A stretch of 9,439 nt of DNA, from contig CANCOG010000162.1 of NCBI GenBank assembly GCA_947379685.1, positions 1 to 9,439 on the forward strand, given 5' to 3'. This document shows positions 5,843 through 9,439 of this stretch, piece after piece. The stretch comes from Flavipsychrobacter stenotrophus. Its GTDB lineage: Bacteria; Bacteroidota; Bacteroidia; Chitinophagales; Chitinophagaceae. Each line of letters opens with the position of its first letter. Positions within the stretch are counted from its first letter, which is position 1. The position numbers and the translations under genes are program-made. The notes below the pieces were generated by a model. The model was given only the letters and a program-made list of their open reading frames with translations. It had not been told where the DNA came from and did no database searches.

Positions 5843-8743
5843 CTATCTGATAACAATAATACTGGCGGAGGATCTGCCAGTGTTATCCGTTGCCTTTAAC
5901 ATATAAATGCCCGATGGTTGATCCAACCGGATGTTTGCCTCCTGGTCTATGTTCAACTCTTTTATTGTTACACCAAGAACATTGGTGATAACAACATGGA
6001 TAGGGGCCGTATGGCCAGATGATAAACTGACTGTAAATAACCCATTAGTAGGGTTGGGGAAAACAGCTACAAGTGCGCCTTCAACAGCGGTGGTTAAACT
6101 TTTGATACCAACATTACAATCTGCAAATGATTTTACTTTGATGAGCAGTTTCGACGAAACAGAACCGCAACTGTTGGTCAGTGTGTATATGACAGTGTCA
6201 TAGCCAGGAGCAAGCCCAGTAACAATTCCGGAACTATTTACAGTTGCAATTGCAGCGTTGCTGGTTGTCCAGTTTCCTCCGGCCGTGGTATTTGTGAGTG
6301 TCAATGTGCCGCCTTCGCACAGGCTATCAATACCCACAATCGGGGCAACAGTAAGTGGTGCGTTTACAGTAATGTTATGGGTAGCTGATGCAGTGCCACA
6401 ACCACTCGTAACCGAGTAGATTATGATTGCTGTGCCCGCGCTGACACCGGTCACCACTCCTGTACTGGATATTGTGGCTACGCCGGTTGCACTACTGCTC
6501 CATACGCCGCCGGAAGTAGGGTCGGTTAAGTTGGTTGTATTGCCCTGGCAAACGCTATCAGCCCCGGCTATTGATGCCACGGTAAGAGTGCTGCTTACTG
6601 TAATGCTAAGTGTAGCGGATGCCGTGCCGCAACTGTTAGTTACGGAATAGATAATGATTGCACTTCCCGCAGTTACTCCGGTTACAATTCCGGTTGAGGA
6701 AACAGTAGCAACACCTGTTGCGCTGCTGCTCCAGGAGCCACCGGCAGTTGTGTCAGCCAGAGCCGTTGTAAGACCAATGCAGATCGATGAAACCCCGGTG
6801 ATAGGTCCAACAACTGGCAGTGGATTCACCGTTATCGTTTTTGTTGCCGGACAGCCCGATGCTGTATATGTTATTATTGCTGTTCCCGGAGCCAGACCCG
6901 AAACCACACCGGTGGTGGAAACCGATGCTATTGATGATGCCCCGGAACTCCAGGTACCACCTGCTGTTGCGCAGGCCAGAGTAATAGTTGCACCTGCACA
7001 AACAGAAGAGGCACCAGTAATAGCCGCCGTTGAGCAGCCTGCGTTACCGAAAATATATTCACCGGCCAGGGCACTCAGTGCAATTGTTGTTGGCATTGAT
7101 GTATAAGGCGATGCAGTGTTGGTTGTCGATAATGCTGCACCCAGCCACGCCGAGCCGGAATATTGCTGGGTCACAAAGGAGCTGTTGCTGCCACCGATGA
7201 TATCGGATGCATTGTAGGTGGCTTTGGGTGTAACATTGAAAGGACCCGCGGCCGACGCGTTTGTGATCTTCCAATAATGACTGGCCATATTCGAAGTATT
7301 CAGGCCGGAGGTTGACACATTTGGATGCAAGCCACTAAAAACTTTAACACCCAGGCTACCACTGGTGCCTGCTGAGCTGAGGCTCATGGCCAGGGGGGCA
7401 TAATTTGTATCGCCAACTTCGAAATTCAGCGTGGTCTGATAGGCAATTGTTTTTATAAGTGTGCCATTCACATAGCTAGTTGCACTTGCCCCGGTAACGC
7501 AGGAAGCTATACCCTGAACTGACATGGTATACGCACCGGTATTGAGTTTGCCATTAACGAATTTTAGTGTGCCGAGTATTGAAGTAGACTGAGAAAGTGT
7601 TACGCCTGCTGTGTCGTTAATGGTGACAGATCCGTAAAATGAAGCCGGCATCATAGAGCCGGTTACCTGGGCGGACGTACCGTTGAACTCGAAACGGGCA
7701 TTGGGGTCAAGGGTTACAGTTCCGGAAGTTACAATAGCTCCATTAACTCCCGATGGAGATGCCACGACGAGGTTTGACGAGCCGATCATCGTAAAAGCCC
7801 TGTTCCCATTCACTGTATAGGCTGCCGGACAAATCAGGGTTCCCGTACCATTGATAAACAATCCGTTTGAGCTGCCACCAGTAGCAGTACTGAAATTACT
7901 GTCCAGTTGGGCTGTAGCAAATGAATCGATATAAACGTCAGTTCCACTCCACGAGCCGGTACTTGTATTGCGGACGAGCATGGTTGCTGTAGAAGCTGGG
8001 AGGGCAAGATGCACTTCACTGACGTTAGTGGAGCTAAGGCTGGTCATTCTGGATGTTCCGTAGCTGTTATAATTGCCATATACATAGAACAGCATATTGG
8101 TAGACGAGCCGGAACAAACGGCCAGGCCAGTGCCCATTTTGTAATTTCCATGAATATTCATTCTCAATGTGCCGCCGGAACCGCTGGCATCGACTGTGTC
8201 ACCTGACATAGTGTAGTTTCCATAGGTGCTCACGATGAGGCGCGGATTGGTACCGGCTGTGCCTACATTGCCGGCATTCATGAAGTAATCGCCATTAATA
8301 ACGATATTGCCCGTTGCTCCACTGCCGCCAGATCCGTATACGAGCATTCTTCCTCCATTAAAATACACATGGCCATAAATAGTTATTGAAGCCACGATCC
8401 CGGTTCCCGAAATAGTAAGTGAGCCACCAGAATTAAATCTTACAGAATCAGGGGCTGATGAAGCGGTGCCTAATACCCAACTTGACGTCGAGGTAATTGT
8501 CATGTTTCGGGTTACGATCCAGGTGTCACCGGGTGTAGAAAATGACGAAGGAGATGTAGAGCCATTTGTCCAGCTCGACAGCGCGGTAATTGGGCCCGCT
8601 GCACTTGTCGTCCATGCTGTAGCGCAGCATTTTTGATGAAAAGCCAACAAGATCATTATAACCGTCAGGAGTTTGAGCACATTTGGTTTATTTGTAGGGC
8701 AACATTTTCCATAAGGTGCAAGACCAGGTACATTTGTTTTCAT
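5843..8743 (-). CDS. Large secreted protein: beta-helix-like region, four Big_2/Ig-like repeats, T9SS sorting domain
   Basis: A 966-residue type IX secretion substrate. After a long basic N-region, the hydrophobic core VLKLLTVIMILLAF (22-35) ends in KCCA, with cleavage probable before TAWTTS (42). Residues of about 45-560 are Gly/Ser/Thr/Asn-rich and strand-forming, with beta-helix-like repeats between about 120 and 230. Residues of about 572-870 hold four Big_2/Ig-like repeats, each with a T-x-GG-x-W start and a TGxVxGxxxG segment. Residues of about 890-966 match the T9SS C-terminal sorting domain: FPNPTNG (895-901), then SGIYMLKA (944-951) and the final IIVIR. The family's known fate is transport across the outer membrane by T9SS, and usually cell-surface attachment. 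Adhesion or matrix binding is a guess; no catalytic domain is seen. The ATG at 8743 is used here; a GTG at codon 22 (8680) would give a more ordinary signal peptide. The terminator is at 5688-5720. Confidence 0.9.
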   Translation of the reverse strand: MKTNVPGLAPYGKCCPTNKPNVLKLLTVIMILLAFHQKCCATAWTTSAAGPITALSSWTNGSTSPSSFSTPGDTWIVTRNMTITSTSSWVLGTASSAPDSVRFNSGGSLTISGTGIVASITIYGHVYFNGGRMLVYGSGGSGATGNIVINGDYFMNAGNVGTAGTNPRLIVSTYGNYTMSGDTVDASGSGGTLRMNIHGNYKMGTGLAVCSGSSTNMLFYVYGNYNSYGTSRMTSLSSTNVSEVHLALPASTATMLVRNTSTGSWSGTDVYIDSFATAQLDSNFSTATGGSSNGLFINGTGTLICPAAYTVNGNRAFTMIGSSNLVVASPSGVNGAIVTSGTVTLDPNARFEFNGTSAQVTGSMMPASFYGSVTINDTAGVTLSQSTSILGTLKFVNGKLNTGAYTMSVQGIASCVTGASATSYVNGTLIKTIAYQTTLNFEVGDTNYAPLAMSLSSAGTSGSLGVKVFSGLHPNVSTSGLNTSNMASHYWKITNASAAGPFNVTPKATYNASDIIGGSNSSFVTQQYSGSAWLGAALSTTNTASPYTSMPTTIALSALAGEYIFGNAGCSTAAITGASSVCAGATITLACATAGGTWSSGASSIASVSTTGVVSGLAPGTAIITYTASGCPATKTITVNPLPVVGPITGVSSICIGLTTALADTTAGGSWSSSATGVATVSSTGIVTGVTAGSAIIIYSVTNSCGTASATLSITVSSTLTVASIAGADSVCQGNTTNLTDPTSGGVWSSSATGVATISSTGVVTGVSAGTAIIIYSVTSGCGTASATHNITVNAPLTVAPIVGIDSLCEGGTLTLTNTTAGGNWTTSNAAIATVNSSGIVTGLAPGYDTVIYTLTNSCGSVSSKLLIKVKSFADCNVGIKSLTTAVEGALVAVFPNPTNGLFTVSLSSGHTAPIHVVITNVLGVTIKELNIDQEANIRLDQPSGIYMLKATDNTGRSSASIIVIR
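6128..7030 (-). repeat. Four tandem Big_2/Ig-like repeats inside the surface protein
   Basis: Repeats lie at residues of about 572-644, 645-719, 720-795 and 796-872 (period 73-77 residues, judged by the conserved Trp at 598, 671, 748 and 825). Each has one conserved Cys pair: 582/631, 655/705, 732/782 and 809/859, spaced 49-50 residues. A disulfide across each Ig-like sandwich is likely after export. Repeats 2 and 3 are the closest to each other in protein sequence. Confidence 0.85.
8054..8386 (-). repeat. Beta-helix-like repeats with a Gly-Asn-Tyr core
   Basis: Five turns of about 24-27 residues can be aligned on a shared glycine: YGHVYFN (Gly124), NGDYFMN (Gly151), YGNYTMS (Gly175), HGNYKMG (Gly199) and YGNYNSY (Gly223). 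A hydrophobic strand precedes each. Regular spacing of 24 in the last three turns fits right-handed beta-helix coils, as in many surface proteins. The fold is an inference. Confidence 0.6.
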
Positions 8744-8856
8744 AAATGATCAGATTTTTATGATTTTGAGCGGCGAAAATAGCTGTTTTTGCTGTAGCAT
8801 GGTGCGTTCCAGGTCATTGCAATGCAATAAGATGAGCAAAAGAATGGTCATTTTAT

Positions 8857-8886
8857 TCGCATGAAAGCAGGAGTGCTTTCATGCGA
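8857..8886. other. 12-bp perfect inverted repeat in the gap after the response regulator
   Basis: TCGCATGAAAGC (8857-8868) pairs fully with 8875-8886 across the 6-nt loop AGGAGT. It lies 42 bases past the response regulator stop and 113 bases upstream of the surface protein start. No U-tract follows on either strand, so it is not a classical intrinsic terminator. It may still end the two-component transcript, or act as a structure in the leader of the next gene. A second smaller palindrome (ATTGC-AAT-GCAAT, 8816-8828) lies nearby. Confidence 0.6.
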
Positions 8887-8928
8887 TATTCCTGGTGCGC
8901 CGGGCCATCGCAGATTTTTGCAGTGTAC

Positions 8929-9318
8929 TCATACAATTTTGTGTCTTGAGGTACTTGTCTCCAGCCGCGCAGCAATTGTCTCTACCAACTCTTTCACTGT
9001 AAATGGTTTTGTCAGGTAGTCGTCTACGCCTAGTGTAATGCCCCTTATCCGGTCTTTTTCATCGCTAAGTGCAGTGAGAAAAATAAAGGGTGTTTTGCCT
9101 GCATTCGCATTATTGCGAACAGCTTTCAGTATCTCGAAACCGTTAATGTCTGGTAGGTTAATATCACACAAGATAAGGTCGAAGCGCTCGTTCTGGGCTA
9201 ATTCAAGCCCCTTTGACCCCGTGAGGGCGATGGATACCTTAAACTGACTGAGTTCTAAAATGATCTTCAGGGCATTATTTAGTGCCTCTTCATCTTCTAT
9301 AACTAGTATTGTTTTCAT
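8929..9318 (-). CDS. Single-domain response regulator (CheY-like receiver)
   Basis: A 129-residue protein that is only a receiver domain. The acidic pocket is E8/D9/E10 in VIEDEE, the phosphoacceptor is Asp52 in LCDINLPD, the switch Thr is Thr82 in FLTAL, and the conserved Lys is Lys104 in TKPF. Tyr101 is nearby and GVDDYLTKPF is the usual beta5 segment. All expected catalytic residues are present. It has no DNA-binding or enzyme output domain, so its effect must pass through a partner protein or a phosphorelay. Its ATG overlaps the stop codon of the upstream histidine kinase (ATGA), which indicates translational coupling and makes that kinase the likely phosphodonor. The frame ends in a Ser/Thr-rich tail after LVETIAARLE. 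Confidence 0.95.
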   Translation of the reverse strand: MKTILVIEDEEALNNALKIILELSQFKVSIALTGSKGLELAQNERFDLILCDINLPDINGFEILKAVRNNANAGKTPFIFLTALSDEKDRIRGITLGVDDYLTKPFTVKELVETIAARLETSTSRHKIV

Positions 9319-9439
9319 TCTGTTTCCATGTTGTTAGGTAAAGTGATAGTAAATGTTGTTTGCTTATTCATCTGGCTATTGAATGATATAGTTCCATTGT
9401 GCTTTTTTACCGCGTACTCTACCACCATTAGCCCAAGGC
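9315..9439 (-). CDS. Histidine kinase, C-terminal end only (cut by the window edge)
   Basis: The last 40 codons of a gene that enters from the right edge. They read LGLMVVEYAVKKHNGTISF, then SQMNKQTTFTITLP, and end NNMETE. This is the G2-box end of a HATPase_c domain: G-L-x-[IVM]-V at the start, H-x-G-x-[IL] in the middle, and a T-x-F-T-[IV]-x-L-P close. The two bases at the very edge (GC) fit a preceding Gly, giving the usual GLGL. The sensor and HisKA parts lie outside the window. It is the partner of the response regulator that it overlaps by four bases. Confidence 0.88.
   Translation of the reverse strand, partial: LGLMVVEYAVKKHNGTISFNSQMNKQTTFTITLPNNMETE

Noticed and set aside
6187..6199. 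ATGAC-AGT-GTCAT, similar to the CRP/FNR-like sites
   Set aside because: The spacer is 3 bases rather than 4 and it lies inside the coding region of the surface protein.
6128..7030. Tandem repeats that could suggest a CRISPR array
   Set aside because: The period is about 220-230 bp, the repeats diverge, and they are in frame and encode Ig-like domains.
6423..7106. Plus-strand open frames of 75 and 150 codons with repeated Ala/Val/Thr/Pro sequence
   Set aside because: They are the antisense shadow of the Big_2 repeats; the repetitive look comes from the real gene on the minus strand.
8774..8781. TATTTTCG upstream of the surface protein gene as a -7 element
   Set aside because: It has one mismatch in the TTTG part and no TTG at the expected spacing, so it is too weak to list.

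Overview
The window looks like chromosome of a Bacteroidota bacterium, probably of the Chitinophagaceae/Sphingobacteriia kind. The reasons are an exact Bacteroidota promoter (TTG-N19-TAnnTTTG, 2643-2672), AT-rich leaders without clear Shine-Dalgarno sequences, a PorT-like outer-membrane barrel, a DUF6544-type membrane protein, and a large secreted protein with Big_2-like Ig repeats and a type IX secretion (T9SS) C-terminal sorting domain. The lineage is inferred from gene style, not from a marker gene.

Layout. Positions 1-98 hold the first codons of a minus-strand exported protein that runs off the left edge. Three further minus-strand genes follow: a two-part alpha/beta hydrolase (227-1750), a small outer-membrane beta-barrel protein (1898-2623, start revised downstream from 2683), and a beta-lactamase-fold serine hydrolase lipoprotein (2712-3995). 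A 536-bp divergent intergenic region (3996-4531) separates these from a plus-strand DUF6544-type gene (4532-5629). A strong hairpin terminator lies at the convergent junction. Then come the 966-residue T9SS cargo protein (5843-8743, minus) and a two-component pair: a single-domain response regulator (8929-9318) overlapping by four bases the end of a histidine kinase that runs off the right edge.

How the genes relate. Most look like independent transcription units: envelope proteins, hydrolases and one surface protein. The exception is the kinase-regulator pair, whose ATGA overlap marks one operon. No mobile element, CRISPR array, tRNA or rRNA was seen.

The most interesting non-coding signal is in the divergent region. 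Three 14-bp sites share the form nTGA(C/T)-N4-GTCAT, the 5-4-5 architecture of CRP/FNR-family operators. Two of them are 22 bp apart, and the nearest is centred about 41 bp upstream of the start site predicted from a TAnnTTTG element that has no recognisable -33 partner. This is the layout of an activator-dependent promoter. I see no wholly new multi-gene system here.
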